Assembly (NCBI GenBank): GCA_029959615.1
Contig: JASCOD010000004.1
Coordinates: 124,001-188,000, forward strand
Reading direction: 5' to 3'
DNA from: Flavobacteriaceae bacterium PS02338
GTDB lineage: Bacteria > Bacteroidota > Bacteroidia > Sphingobacteriales > Sphingobacteriaceae
Length of the DNA: 64,000 bases
This document shows positions 17,491 to 26,312 of this stretch, piece after piece. How positions within the stretch are numbered: the first letter of the stretch is position 1; each line of letters starts with the position of its first letter. The notes beneath the pieces are model-generated. The model worked only from the letters and a program-made list of their open reading frames with translations, was not told the origin of the DNA and ran no database searches. A program made the translations under genes and the position numbers.

Positions 17491-17988
17491 ATGGAATTAG
17501 AGCAGAGAAATGCTTATTTGTTACTTGGTACCAATCTTGGAGATAGAGCACAAAATTTATCTACCGCTATTGCGTTTATAGAAGAGGAATTAGGAGAGGT
17601 TTTTGCAAAATCTAGTGTTTATGAAACTGCGGCTTGGGGCAAAACTGATCAGCCTGGTTTCTTAAATCAAGCTGTAGGTGTGAAAAGTAGATTAGCACCT
17701 ACGCAGATGTTGAAGCTTTTATTAGCTATTGAGCAAAAAATGGGAAGAATAAGGCTAGAAAGGTGGGGGCAACGTTTAATAGATATTGATATTATTTTTT
17801 ATGGAGATGTTATTGTGTTGGATGGTAGTGAGTTAACCTTGCCTCATCCCGAAATGCACAAACGCAGATTTGTATTGGAACCACTGAACGAAATTGCAGA
17901 AAATTTTATTCATCCGATTTTTAAGGAGAAAGTTTCGAGCATTTTGAGTAACTTGACCGATGAATTAACAGTCGAAAAATATAACTAA
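17491..17988 (+). CDS. folK: 2-amino-4-hydroxy-6-hydroxymethyldihydropteridine pyrophosphokinase
   Basis: This 165-residue protein is HPPK, which transfers pyrophosphate from ATP to the pterin intermediate of folate synthesis. It opens with AYLLLGTNLGDRAQNL. The signature RWGQRLIDIDIIFYG carries the two Asp that bind magnesium, and LPHPEMHKRRFVLEPL follows, all diagnostic of FolK. Its length is normal. An Hpt-domain gene starts 8 nt after its stop codon, so the two are probably cotranscribed. Confidence 0.93.
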   Translation: MELEQRNAYLLLGTNLGDRAQNLSTAIAFIEEELGEVFAKSSVYETAAWGKTDQPGFLNQAVGVKSRLAPTQMLKLLLAIEQKMGRIRLERWGQRLIDIDIIFYGDVIVLDGSELTLPHPEMHKRRFVLEPLNEIAENFIHPIFKEKVSSILSNLTDELTVEKYN

Positions 17989-17996
17989 ATGTAACG

Positions 17997-18374
17997 ATGA
18001 TCAACCCGGCTAAAAGTAAAGAAGATTTAGATTTATCATATTTGAGAGAGATGTCTGGCGATAGCGCAGAATTTATGATTGAAATGTTAGATACTTTGGT
18101 AGAACAGATACCTGTTTATTTAGATGATTTGCAGAAAGCGGTAGATGCCAAAGAGTGGAAGGCCGCTTCTGAATTTGCGCACAAAGTAAAACCTACTTTC
18201 TATTATGTAGGTAGAGAAGATATTCGCGATTATGTACAGGTAATAGAACGTAATGCTAAGGAGGAAGTAAATGTGGATGTTATTCCTTCGGCGCTTGCAG
18301 AAATTAAGGAAGAGTTAAAAGTTATTCTTACGCAGGTAGCTAAATCTAAAACAGAATTAGAAGCTCAGCTTTAA
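17997..18374 (+). CDS. Histidine phosphotransfer (Hpt) domain protein
   Basis: A stand-alone 125-residue helical Hpt protein. The phosphoacceptor is His62 in FAHKVKPTFYYVG, with the usual Lys three residues later (K65). Hpt proteins carry phosphate between hybrid sensor kinases and response regulators. No kinase or receiver gene is adjacent, so its partners are encoded elsewhere. It follows folK by 8 nt, which looks like shared transcription rather than shared function. Confidence 0.8.
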   Translation: MINPAKSKEDLDLSYLREMSGDSAEFMIEMLDTLVEQIPVYLDDLQKAVDAKEWKAASEFAHKVKPTFYYVGREDIRDYVQVIERNAKEEVNVDVIPSALAEIKEELKVILTQVAKSKTELEAQL

Positions 18375-18395
18375 AAGACAATTTTTTTGATTTTA

Positions 18396-18506
18396 CCATC
18401 TTAGACATCTAAGAGAACCTAAGTTTCTAGGTGTTTAATATTATTCTTTAATAAATTTGATATATGAAAAGCTTAACTCTAAAGTGAGCTAAGGTGTCTT
18501 AGGTGG
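18396..18506. repeat. Word-type imperfect inverted repeat between convergent genes
   Basis: The left arm (18396-18415, words ATCTTAGA/CATCTAAG) is close to the reverse complement of the right arm (18487-18506, AGCTAAGGTGTCTTAGGTGG). Further CTAAG and CTAGG words lie between. It fills the space between the convergent Hpt and pssA genes. Confidence 0.65.
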
Positions 18507-18517
18507 TTATATAAAAT

Positions 18518-19189
18518 CTATTTACTCCTAAAATAAACAAAAGATAATCCAATATATAATAACAGTATAATTGGAATGGTCACGAATTGTTGCCATGCAA
18601 ATAGTACAAGTGATAGAATCACAAATATAAACTTGATCTTATTCTCACTCCATTTTAAATTGCTAAATTTTAAAGAGAAGATTTTGATTTCGCTTACGAG
18701 CAAATAGCTGCTGACTACAGAAATAGCAGTTAAAACTATCCAATTTCCAATCACTTGAGGATGATAATCTGCTACGTAGGGTAGCGAAACAATCAATAAG
18801 GTATTCATCGGTGTATTTAACCCAATAAAATCTACCGTTTGACGGGTATCATTATTGAATTTGGCCAACCTTAAGGCAGAGAACAAAGTAATTAAGAAAG
18901 CAAAGTAAGGTAAATATTCGCTTGGACCATTACTAGCTTTAAATAAATGATACATAATAGCACCCGGTAAAAAACCGAAGCTTACCATGTCTGCTAATGA
19001 ATCAAGGTCTTTGCCAATGCTGTTTTTTATTTTTAAAGCTCTAGCAGCCATTCCATCAAAAAAATCAAATATTCCTGATAGAATTACGAAATAGGCAGCA
19101 GATTTTAAATCGCCATTGAAACAAAATACGATACCTACACAGCCAGATAACAAGTTGGCGCAGGTTAAAGCATTAGGGAGGTTCAGCAT
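18518..19189 (-). CDS. pssA: CDP-diacylglycerol-serine O-phosphatidyltransferase
   Basis: A 223-residue integral membrane protein with about 6-7 hydrophobic segments. The CDP-alcohol phosphatidyltransferase signature D-G-x2-A-R-x8-G-x3-D-x3-D is present in full (DGMAAR, then G-KDL-D-SLA-D). PssA-type enzymes make phosphatidylserine from CDP-diacylglycerol and serine, the precursor of phosphatidylethanolamine. The DMVSFGFLPG segment after the motif favours the serine enzyme over phosphatidylglycerophosphate synthase. It lies downstream of rho on the same strand, separated by a word-type palindrome. Confidence 0.88.
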   Translation of the reverse strand: MLNLPNALTCANLLSGCVGIVFCFNGDLKSAAYFVILSGIFDFFDGMAARALKIKNSIGKDLDSLADMVSFGFLPGAIMYHLFKASNGPSEYLPYFAFLITLFSALRLAKFNNDTRQTVDFIGLNTPMNTLLIVSLPYVADYHPQVIGNWIVLTAISVVSSYLLVSEIKIFSLKFSNLKWSENKIKFIFVILSLVLFAWQQFVTIPIILLLYIGLSFVYFRSK

Positions 19190-19194
19190 TTGAG

Positions 19195-19268
19195 TGTTAC
19201 GTTATAGGTATTACGTTATACGTTTTATTGCAAGCCAAACTTACAATTTATAACGTATAACGTAAAAC
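19195..19268. repeat. ACGTATA-word inverted repeat between rho and pssA
   Basis: The left half repeats GTTACGTTAT, ATTACGTTATACGTTTTATT-like words, and the right half (about 19243-19268) carries the reverse complement TTATAACGTATAACGTAAAAC. It can fold into a long imperfect hairpin and may weaken readthrough from rho into pssA. Confidence 0.6.
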
Positions 19269-19273
19269 TTTTA

Positions 19274-21022
19274 CTATCCGTTCATTCCCATTAGGAATTC
19301 TTCGTTGCTCTTAGTGCCTTTAATTTGAGCTTGTACCAGTTCCATGGCCTCTTGACTATTCATGTCGGCCAAGTGGTTACGCAGTACCCAGATGCGTTGC
19401 AGATTTTCTCTATCTAATAATAAGTCATCTCTACGTGTACTCGAAGCTGTGATATCAATAGCAGGGAAGATACGCTTGTTAGATAATTTACGATCTAACT
19501 GTAGCTCCATATTACCAGTACCTTTAAATTCTTCGAAGATCACCTCATCCATTTTAGAACCAGTTTCTGTTAAAGCAGTAGCTAAAATAGTTAACGATCC
19601 TCCTTTTTCTATGTTACGAGCAGCTCCAAAGAAACGTTTCGGTTTATGTAAGGCGTTGGCATCAACACCACCCGAAAGAATTTTACCAGAAGCTGGTGCA
19701 GTAGTATTATAAGCCCTTGCTAAACGAGTGATAGAATCTAATAAAATCACCACATCATGGCCACATTCTACCAAGCGCTTAGATTTCTCTAGAACGATAT
19801 TCGCAATTTTTACATGTCTTTCTGCGGGTTCATCAAAAGTAGAAGAAACCACTTCAGCTCTTACACTACGAGCCATATCTGTAACCTCTTCCGGACGCTC
19901 ATCAATTAATAAGATAATTAAATAAACCTCTGGGTGATTTTTAGCGATAGCATTTGCAACTTCCTTTAATAAATTGGTTTTACCCGTTTTAGGTTGCGCC
20001 ACAATTAAACCACGCTGACCTTTACCAATTGGGGTAAATAAGTCCATAATACGAGTTGAATAGTTGGTGCTATCGGTAAATAAGTTTAATTTTTCTGTAG
20101 GGAAAAGTGGTGTTAGGTAATCAAAAGGAACTCTATCCCTTACATCAGCAGGAATACGACCGTTGATGCTGATTACTTTTACCAAAGGAAAATATTTCTC
20201 CCCTTCTTTTGGTGGACGAATACTTCCGTTAACGGTATCTCCAGTTTTTAAACCAAACAATTTGATCTGCGATTGTGACACATAGATATCATCTGGAGAA
20301 GATAAATAGTTGTAATCTGCCGAACGTAAGAAGCCATATCCATCAGGCATGATTTCCAAAACACCTTCGTTAGTGATGGTATTGTCGAAATCTAGGTTAG
20401 AATAGCTGGTTTCATTTTGCTTATGATTACCACCATTTCCGTTGTTATTTTGACCTTGGTTTTGGTTCTGGTTTTTTTGTTGACGGTTATCGTCTTTTTG
20501 AGGTTTATCCTCACGTTGAGGTTTTTCTACTCTAACAGGTTTATCCTCTTTCGCAGGTTTATCTTCAACTACAATAACTTCATTGTTATTATCGTTTTTG
20601 CCTTTCGGTGTACGGTCTTTCTTGTTTTTCTGATTTTGGATTTTATCCGCAATGCTTTCTTGTTTCGAAAGGTCTTGGCCTGTAATCAAAGCAATAGCTT
20701 CAAAATCTGGCGAAGGAATTTCGATTTCTTCTGAGCTGTCAAAAAGAGTAGGCTCTGGAGCTCTCTCTTCATTTTTTTTCTCTGCAACTGGAGCAGCATC
20801 TTTAGCGATACGTGTTCTTTTTCTGGCAGGTTTTTCGGTAGAAGGTACTTCTGCTGCTGGTTCTGGAGTAACAGCTACTTCAGCAGTTTCGGTTTGTCTT
20901 TTAAGAATTTCTTCGATTAAGTCGGTTTTGCGTAAATCGCCTGCGTTATCAACACCATTCGCTTTTGCTAACTCACGTAGTTCGGCAGTAAGCTTTTCAG
21001 TTAGTTCTGTTTTACTAAACAT
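19274..21022 (-). CDS. rho: Transcription termination factor Rho with disordered insertion
   Basis: This 582-residue protein is the hexameric RNA helicase that ends transcription. An N-terminal Rho_N helical region (about 1-40) is followed by a low-complexity stretch (about 45-205) rich in Glu, Lys, Pro, Asn and Gln, including a run of Gln/Asn. The RNA-binding cold-shock-like domain follows ([19 protein letters not shown]), then the ATPase core with Walker A (PKTGKTNLL, about 340-350) and [12 protein letters not shown]. The core is complete. E. coli Rho is about 419 residues, and the extra length is all in the insertion, which is typical of Bacteroidota. Confidence 0.95.
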   Translation of the reverse strand: MFSKTELTEKLTAELRELAKANGVDNAGDLRKTDLIEEILKRQTETAEVAVTPEPAAEVPSTEKPARKRTRIAKDAAPVAEKKNEERAPEPTLFDSSEEIEIPSPDFEAIALITGQDLSKQESIADKIQNQKNKKDRTPKGKNDNNNEVIVVEDKPAKEDKPVRVEKPQREDKPQKDDNRQQKNQNQNQGQNNNGNGGNHKQNETSYSNLDFDNTITNEGVLEIMPDGYGFLRSADYNYLSSPDDIYVSQSQIKLFGLKTGDTVNGSIRPPKEGEKYFPLVKVISINGRIPADVRDRVPFDYLTPLFPTEKLNLFTDSTNYSTRIMDLFTPIGKGQRGLIVAQPKTGKTNLLKEVANAIAKNHPEVYLIILLIDERPEEVTDMARSVRAEVVSSTFDEPAERHVKIANIVLEKSKRLVECGHDVVILLDSITRLARAYNTTAPASGKILSGGVDANALHKPKRFFGAARNIEKGGSLTILATALTETGSKMDEVIFEEFKGTGNMELQLDRKLSNKRIFPAIDITASSTRRDDLLLDRENLQRIWVLRNHLADMNSQEAMELVQAQIKGTKSNEEFLMGMNG

Positions 21023-21340
21023 TTATATTTTGTCGAGAATTTTATTTTAAGGGTTTAACCAAATAATACAACCAAAAAAGGGCTTAAAAGATTGAAGGGA
21101 TTTTCTTGCTAAGATATTTTCGGGAGGTATTCAGATAAACTTTCTGAGAATTATGGCACAATTGTAGGGAATTGGAATTTAATCTGCAAGAATTTTTTTA
21201 AAAAAGTTAGATTTAGTTCATTGGTAATTGGTTCATTAGCTCTCCAGTTAGGTAATTTAAATTTGGAAAATATACGATCAAGTGCGCTATAGCTATAATA
21301 GCTCAGCAATTCGCTGCAATCTTTTTGTTTTAGACAACCT

Positions 21341-21358
21341 GTCATTGCGAGGAACGGG
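21341..21358. repeat. Partial GTCATTGCGAGG intergenic repeat
   Basis: CCTGTCATTGCGAGGAACG matches half of a palindromic intergenic repeat (GTCATTGCGAGG...) that I know from other Bacteroidota genomes. A second partial copy lies at 24736-24750. The opposite arm is not clearly present here. Confidence 0.5.
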
Positions 21359-21581
21359 GTAACTGTTTTTATAGTGCTTTAACTTATAGAACACAAAGCA
21401 AAAAAGTATTTCCATTACTACGGGTTTATAAAACCTACACCTGTGCACAGCACTAGCAGGCTGATGGCTTATTTTTTTAGCTTGTAGGGAAGAAAACAAG
21501 CTATCATCCATTAACAATCGACTATATAGCCATTATCCATCAACTATTCTCAATCAACCAAATAACCAGTTAAACAATTAA

Positions 21582-21608
21582 ATCTAAAATCGTACATCTA
21601 AAATCGTA
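21582..21608 (+). repeat. Tandem 14-nt word repeat upstream of pyrF
   Basis: ATCTAAAATCGTA occurs at 21582-21594 and again at 21596-21608, in direct orientation with one base between. A shorter AATCTT follows. Confidence 0.7.
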
Positions 21609-21618
21609 AATCTTTCCT

Positions 21619-21626
21619 CATCTTTG
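21619..21626 (+). promoter_or_regulatory. Possible -7 element for pyrF
   Basis: CATCTTTG differs from the consensus TAnnTTTG at one position and lies 24 nt before the pyrF ATG. No good -33 box was seen. Confidence 0.35.
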
Positions 21627-21650
21627 CAGCACTTTAAAATCTTATCGTAA

Positions 21651-22481
21651 ATGAACAAGCAGCAGCTTTTTGAACAAATTCAACAAAAAAAATCATTCTT
21701 ATGTATAGGCTTAGATCCAGTTTTAGATAAACTACCTAAGCATTTATTAAAATACGAAGATCCAATTCTTGAATTTAACAAGCAGCTGATTGATGCTACT
21801 CATGATTTGTGTGTGGCTTATAAGCCCAATACTGCATTTTATGAAACCCGCGGTGTAAAAGGTTGGGATACCCTTGTGAAAACGTGGAAACACTTTCCTG
21901 CAGATGTATTTACAATAGCAGATGCTAAACGTGGCGATATCGGCAATACATCGGCAATGTATGCGGAAGCTTTTTTCAAAGAAGAGAGCTCAGGAATGAG
22001 TTTCGATTCAGTTACCGTTGCACCTTATATGGGTAAAGACTCTGTTTCTCCGTTTTTAACTTACGAAGATAAATGGGTAATTCTTTTAGCTCTAACTTCA
22101 AATGCTGGGAGCCAAGATTTTCAGGCAAAACAAAGTGACGACCAAAAACTTTATGAACAAGTCATCACCACTTCTCAGCAATGGGCAAATAGCAGCCAAA
22201 TGATGTACGTAGTTGGTGCTACCAAAGCTGAAGAGTTTCAAAATATCCGCCATTTGGCACCAGATAACTTTTTGTTAGTACCGGGCGTTGGTGCTCAGGG
22301 CGGTAGCTTAAGCGCTGTTTGCGAATATGGTTTAAATGATCAGTGTGGTTTATTGGTGAATGCGGCTCGTAGTATTATCTATGCAAGTAATGGAGAAGAT
22401 TTCGCTGAAAAAGCAAGGGAAGAAGCATTGGCTTTACAACAGGAGATGGAGCAGATTTTAACTGCTGCTAATTTGATATGA
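21651..22481 (+). CDS. pyrF: Orotidine 5'-phosphate decarboxylase, type 2
   Basis: This 276-residue TIM-barrel enzyme converts OMP to UMP, the last step of de novo pyrimidine synthesis. The catalytic Lys-Asp array is in [14 protein letters not shown], and [12 protein letters not shown] with NAARSIIYA forms the phosphate site. Length and motifs fit the type 2 subfamily rather than the shorter E. coli type. Its stop overlaps the start of the following transporter gene by 4 nt (ATGA), so the two are coupled. Confidence 0.95.
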   Translation: MNKQQLFEQIQQKKSFLCIGLDPVLDKLPKHLLKYEDPILEFNKQLIDATHDLCVAYKPNTAFYETRGVKGWDTLVKTWKHFPADVFTIADAKRGDIGNTSAMYAEAFFKEESSGMSFDSVTVAPYMGKDSVSPFLTYEDKWVILLALTSNAGSQDFQAKQSDDQKLYEQVITTSQQWANSSQMMYVVGATKAEEFQNIRHLAPDNFLLVPGVGAQGGSLSAVCEYGLNDQCGLLVNAARSIIYASNGEDFAEKAREEALALQQEMEQILTAANLI

Positions 22482-23377
22482 GCCAGAAAAAAGATGTTAA
22501 ATTAATCGTAGCACTTTTTGCAATTGCTATTGTTTGGGGTACCACTTACTTAGGAATTAGAATTGCAGTTCACACTATCCCAGCTTGGTTTGTGGCTGGT
22601 TTCCGTCAAGTAGTTGCTTCTTCAGTTTTACTATCTATTTTGCTTTATAAGAAAGAATTTAAGTGGATAGGATGGAAGAGTCTTGGCCGACAAATTTTGG
22701 TAGCCAGTTTAATGATCATTATTGCTAACGGTATGACTACAGTGGCCGAAGAGAGTATTCCTAGTGGATTAACGTCTTTGCTTACCGCTTTGTCGCCCAT
22801 TGTAGTGTTTTTAGGAAGTTTAGTTTTTGGCTTGCAAAGGCCTAGTTTAAAAGGTTTCATAGGCGTAATTATTGGCTTTAGTGGTGTAGCTTTCATTTTT
22901 AGAGATGGAATTGGGGATCTATTAGATCCTAATTATAAAATAGGCATCACTTATTTGGCAATCGCTATTTTGGGTTGGGCCGCAGGTACTATTTACACCA
23001 AGAAATACACACATAAAAGCAGTAATATCTTTCTAGATCTGTTTTATCAGTTTGCCTATGCGGCGGTGGCACAGTTGATTATTGCTTCTTTAGTTTCTCC
23101 TGATACAGATTTCAGTAGTTGGAGTTGGGAGAGTATTGGAGCAATAGTCTACCTTGGACTCTTTGGTTCTGTAGTTGGCTTTTTCTGTTATAATTATGCC
23201 TTGAAAAAAGTAAGTGCAACAGAAGTGTCCATTCTTTCTTATTTTAATACCATCATAGCCATCTTCTTGGGTTGGCTAGTGCTCAAAGAAACAGTTACTT
23301 ACGATTTATTGATTGCTACCGTTCTAATTATTCTTGGGGTATTTATCACTAACTATAAAAAGAAGGAAGTTAAATAG
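22478..23377 (+). CDS. EamA-family drug/metabolite transporter
   Basis: A 299-residue integral membrane protein with about ten hydrophobic segments arranged as two EamA repeats. The first contains [16 protein letters not shown] and the second has the paired [18 protein letters not shown] and [10 protein letters not shown] segments typical of the DMT superfamily. Members export amino acids, nucleotides or drugs; the substrate cannot be told from sequence. Translational overlap with pyrF raises the possibility of a nucleobase or related metabolite, but this is only context. Confidence 0.88.
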   Translation: MSQKKDVKLIVALFAIAIVWGTTYLGIRIAVHTIPAWFVAGFRQVVASSVLLSILLYKKEFKWIGWKSLGRQILVASLMIIIANGMTTVAEESIPSGLTSLLTALSPIVVFLGSLVFGLQRPSLKGFIGVIIGFSGVAFIFRDGIGDLLDPNYKIGITYLAIAILGWAAGTIYTKKYTHKSSNIFLDLFYQFAYAAVAQLIIASLVSPDTDFSSWSWESIGAIVYLGLFGSVVGFFCYNYALKKVSATEVSILSYFNTIIAIFLGWLVLKETVTYDLLIATVLIILGVFITNYKKKEVK

Positions 23378-23435
23378 TTATTCCGCAAGGTTTTAGATAG
23401 GATTGAATGAGGCTTTTTATTGCTAAATTCAACTT

Positions 23436-24719
23436 ATGCATTTCCCAGAAGAATTTTTACACTTTGTTTGGCAGTTTAGACTGTACGATACTTTAGAGCT
23501 TCAAACGGTTGATGGAAAACCTTTGAAAGTGCTTAATTGTGGTTTTTTAAATACACATGGAGGTCCAGATTTTACCAACGCAAAAATTGTTATTGATGAA
23601 ACCACTTGGGTGGGCCAGGTAGAAGTTCATTTGAAATCTTCAGATTGGCATGTGCACCAGCACCAAAAAGACAACGCCTACGAAAATGTGGTATTACATG
23701 TAGTGTGGAATTACGATGTTGATATTAAAAGGCGTGATGGAACTATATTGCCTACATTCAGCCTTCAAGGTAAAATTTCGGAACATTTATTTGAAAATTA
23801 CCAATCATTAATAGTTTCAACCAATGCTTTTCCATGTGAGCAGCAAATAAAGGAAATGGACAGTTTTGTGATCAATAGTTTCTTGTCGAGAATTTTGGTA
23901 GAGCGATTGGAGCAGAAATCTAAAGAGGTTTTTGAACGTTTGGAACAACTAAATGGCAATTGGGATGAAACCTTTTATCATTTTATGGCGAAAAACTTTG
24001 GATTCAAAGTAAATGCATTGCCGATGCAGCTACTTGCTCAAAGTTTGCCGCAACAATTGTTCGCTAAACATAAAGATCAGGTTCTACAAATAGAAGCTTT
24101 GATTTTTGGTCAGGCAGGGTTCTTAAATCAAGGTTTTGAGGATGATTATCCAAATCGATTAAAAACAGAGTATGCTTTTTTGAAAAAGAAATATACAGTA
24201 ACACCGATTGATATCTCACTTTGGAAGTTTTTAAGAATGCGTCCGCAGAATTTTCCAACGTTGAGATTGGCACAATTTGCAGCTTTAATAGTGAAATCGA
24301 ACCATTTGTTCTCAAAAGTACTGGAAGTGAAAGATGTTAAAGAACTCCATTTGCTATTTGACGAATTGCCTGTAAATGATTTTTGGTTGAGTCATTATCA
24401 CTTCAATAAAGAAACAGAAAAAGTAAGCGTGCAGTTAGGTAAAGCTTCCATCGATAATTTATTGATCAATACCGTAAGTCTGTTTCTGTTTGCTTATGGT
24501 AAATATACTGGGCAGGCTAACTTTCAAACCAGAGCCCTTTATCTGTTAGAAAGTGTTGCAGCGGAAAACAATGCTATAATCTCTCAATATTTAGATGCGG
24601 GAGTAATTGCAGAAAATGCTTGTCAAACCCAAGCTTTATTACAGTTGCGTAAAACTTATTGTAACGACAAAAGATGTTTGAACTGTGGTATTGGCTTAAA
24701 GATTTTAAAGAGAGGTTAG
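23436..24719 (+). CDS. DUF2851 family protein
   Basis: A 427-residue soluble protein matching the Bacteroidota DUF2851 family. The conserved N-terminal part has GFLNTHGGPDFTNAKI and WVGQVEVHLKSSDWHVHQH, and the C-terminus ends in a Cys-containing motif CNDKRCLNCGIGLKIL. The repeated His, Asp and Glu in the first domain, in a pattern recalling restriction-type nuclease sites, and the terminal cysteines could bind metal, but no activity is established. It is a single gene with no recognisable operon partners. Confidence 0.8.
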   Translation: MHFPEEFLHFVWQFRLYDTLELQTVDGKPLKVLNCGFLNTHGGPDFTNAKIVIDETTWVGQVEVHLKSSDWHVHQHQKDNAYENVVLHVVWNYDVDIKRRDGTILPTFSLQGKISEHLFENYQSLIVSTNAFPCEQQIKEMDSFVINSFLSRILVERLEQKSKEVFERLEQLNGNWDETFYHFMAKNFGFKVNALPMQLLAQSLPQQLFAKHKDQVLQIEALIFGQAGFLNQGFEDDYPNRLKTEYAFLKKKYTVTPIDISLWKFLRMRPQNFPTLRLAQFAALIVKSNHLFSKVLEVKDVKELHLLFDELPVNDFWLSHYHFNKETEKVSVQLGKASIDNLLINTVSLFLFAYGKYTGQANFQTRALYLLESVAAENNAIISQYLDAGVIAENACQTQALLQLRKTYCNDKRCLNCGIGLKILKRG

Positions 24720-24735
24720 TAGTTTATTCATTTGT

Positions 24736-24750
24736 CGTCATTGCGAGGCA
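24736..24750. repeat. Partial GTCATTGCGAGG intergenic repeat
   Basis: CGTCATTGCGAGGCAC is a second partial copy of the repeat half seen at 21341-21358, here after the DUF2851 gene. No intact opposite arm is visible. Confidence 0.5.
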
Positions 24751-24903
24751 CAAATTATTAGTCTATCTTCATAGGGAGCTCAGTTCAGCATCTTCGGTGT
24801 AATAAAGACCGTGTTAGCCTATGCCTAACGTAAATAGTTGAAATAAGTAGTAGAATTAGACGTTATTACTAAATCAAAATTTAATAATTATTAGTTTATC
24901 TAT

Positions 24904-24911
24904 TAATTTTG
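24904..24911 (+). promoter_or_regulatory. Bacteroidota -7 element for the PspC-like gene
   Basis: TAATTTTG matches TAnnTTTG and lies 27 nt before ATG 24939. The -33 box is not clear. Confidence 0.5.
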
Positions 24912-24938
24912 TAAATTAGATTAAAATCAACTTAGAAA

Positions 24939-25157
24939 ATGTTCCAACGTATAGTTACTTTCTTTGAGCAACGTAGTTTTGGTGTTTCGGCTTATTTGGC
25001 TAATAAGTTAGACATGAGCACATCAAAAGTGAGATTGTTTTTTATCTATTCGTCGTTCTTGGCTGTAGGTTTTCCTATTCTTTTTTACGTTTTAGCGGCT
25101 GTGGTTTTAGATATCAGAAGCTACATGAAACGTGTAAGATCGAAAGTTTGGGAGTAA
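24939..25157 (+). CDS. Small PspC-domain membrane protein
   Basis: A 72-residue protein that is essentially one PspC-like domain: a short amphipathic N-terminus (GVSAYLANKLDMSTSKVR) followed by a hydrophobic helix pair (about residues 30-58) and a basic tail. PspC proteins sense envelope stress in other bacteria. Stand-alone minimal forms like this are common in Bacteroidota, without psp partners, and their role is not defined. It has its own promoter-like element and no operon partner. Confidence 0.7.
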   Translation: MFQRIVTFFEQRSFGVSAYLANKLDMSTSKVRLFFIYSSFLAVGFPILFYVLAAVVLDIRSYMKRVRSKVWE

Positions 25158-25164
25158 AAAAGTT

Positions 25165-25259
25165 GTAGGTTATAAGTTGTACGTATATCAGTGCGCATAA
25201 CTGAGTTATAGGTTCTGGACATTGCGGACTTAGAACTTATTACTTAAAACGTACAACCT
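25165..25259. repeat. Word-type inverted repeat ending in the ankyrin gene stop
   Basis: The left arm (25165-25184) and right arm (25235-25259, ending ACGTACAACCT) are imperfect reverse complements built from AGGTTATAAGTT-type words. It lies between the convergent PspC-like and ankyrin genes and touches the ankyrin stop codon. Confidence 0.55.
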
Positions 25260-25914
25260 AATCATCGTCTCTCAATATCTCTGCAATTTCTGAAAATCCT
25301 TTTTCTGCGGCTAAATCTGCAGGTAATTTACCACCTTCCATACGTAAGCCTACCTCTGCACCATGTTCTAAAAGCAGAATGATCATTTCGATATTGCCTA
25401 GCTGTGCAGCACTGTGCAATGGAGCTACCCCAGATTTCTGACAAACATTAGGATAGGCACCTGCGTCTAACAACATCTTTGCAATATTAAAATTATCGCT
25501 AGCTACGGCAGAATGTATAGGGAAAACATTGAAGCCATTTTTACTTGGCAGATTTACTTCCGCACCTTTTAAAACCAAAAAGCGGGCAATCTCTTCATGT
25601 CCAAAATAACATGCCAAACCAAGTGGTGTAAAACCGTCTGCAGAATATTCGTTTACGGCTCTAGGATCTTTGAAAACTAATAATGTCAAATCATCGAATT
25701 TACCAATAGAACAAGCATCAAAAATGCTCAGCTCTGGCATAAACTCGGCAATGGCGTTAGCAATGTCCATTTTTTTATAATAACAAGCCAATAACATCGG
25801 AGAAATTTGATGAGAAGTAGTCTGTGTCGCCAATTGAGGTTTTTGTGATAACAAAGCTACTATTTCATCTAGTTGATTGTTTTCTATAAGCGTTTCTAGT
25901 TGCGTAATATCCAT
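25258..25914 (-). CDS. Ankyrin repeat protein
   Basis: This 218-residue protein has no signal peptide or membrane segment and consists of about five to six ankyrin repeats. The clearest are DGFTPLGLACYFGHEEIARFL, GFNVFPIHSAVASDNFNIAKML and GVAPLHSAAQLGNIEMIILLL. Ankyrin repeats mediate protein-protein contacts, so no enzymatic role is implied. The first ~60 residues are a more degenerate pair of repeats. It is transcribed alone on the minus strand and its partner is unknown. Confidence 0.85.
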   Translation of the reverse strand: MDITQLETLIENNQLDEIVALLSQKPQLATQTTSHQISPMLLACYYKKMDIANAIAEFMPELSIFDACSIGKFDDLTLLVFKDPRAVNEYSADGFTPLGLACYFGHEEIARFLVLKGAEVNLPSKNGFNVFPIHSAVASDNFNIAKMLLDAGAYPNVCQKSGVAPLHSAAQLGNIEMIILLLEHGAEVGLRMEGGKLPADLAAEKGFSEIAEILRDDD

Positions 25915-25998
25915 TTTTTTAATTAGTTTTCGCTAACAGGTTAAATTAACGAAATTAAATTAACATATTAAAAAAACACACGTTTAATCATGGTTTAG

Positions 25999-26091
25999 AC
26001 ACAGATGCACAGATGGGTTTAAAGCGCTTTAATTTAAAGTTTTATGTAAGTTTTCGTTGGGTGGATAAGTCAAATCTGTGCATCGGTGGTT
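25999..26091. repeat. CACAGATG-word inverted repeat
   Basis: The left arm (25999-26019) holds two tandem CACAGATG words. The right arm (26072-26091) is its imperfect reverse complement, with 12 of 13 core positions matching. About 50 nt, including a palindromic AAAGCGCTTT, lie between. Confidence 0.65.
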
Positions 26092-26281
26092 AATAAAAGC
26101 AAAAAATCCCACCCAGTTGCCGCTGTGCAGGATTAAACTAAAATAAAAAACCGATACAATAATTAATTGCTTTCAGCTGTTAAAGACTGTAAATAGCATA
26201 AATGGTTTAAATAAATGAAAAGGTTAAAATAAATAGGAACGGTTAAATGATTAGTACGTTAAAAGAAATTAAACAGTTTCT

Positions 26282-26289
26282 TATATTTG
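26282..26289 (+). promoter_or_regulatory. Bacteroidota -7 element for ftsK
   Basis: TATATTTG matches TAnnTTTG and lies 23 nt before the ftsK ATG. It follows directly on an array of GTTAAA-type words. Confidence 0.6.
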
Positions 26290-26312
26290 TTCATTAAATA
26301 TTAAACGATACG

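Larger units (their letters stand above)
21023..21650. other. Long intergenic region between divergent rho and pyrF
   Basis: This 628-nt region holds no convincing gene; its short frames have no recognisable products. It contains a fragment of the GTCATTGCGAGG repeat (21341-21358), A/T-rich sequence, ATCCATTAAC-type words, and a 14-nt tandem word repeat just before pyrF. A leader or regulatory RNA for rho or pyrF cannot be excluded. Confidence 0.5.
25915..26312. other. Intergenic region between divergent ankyrin gene and ftsK
   Basis: This 398-nt region holds the CACAGATG inverted repeat (25999-26091), phased GTTAAA-type direct repeats (26179-26265) and a -7 element for ftsK (26282-26289). 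No gene was found. Confidence 0.6.

Noticed and set aside
21151..21517. Two short minus-strand frames of 64 and 74 codons upstream of rho
   Set aside because: They overlap each other, cross a known repeat fragment and show no recognisable motif. The region reads as non-coding.
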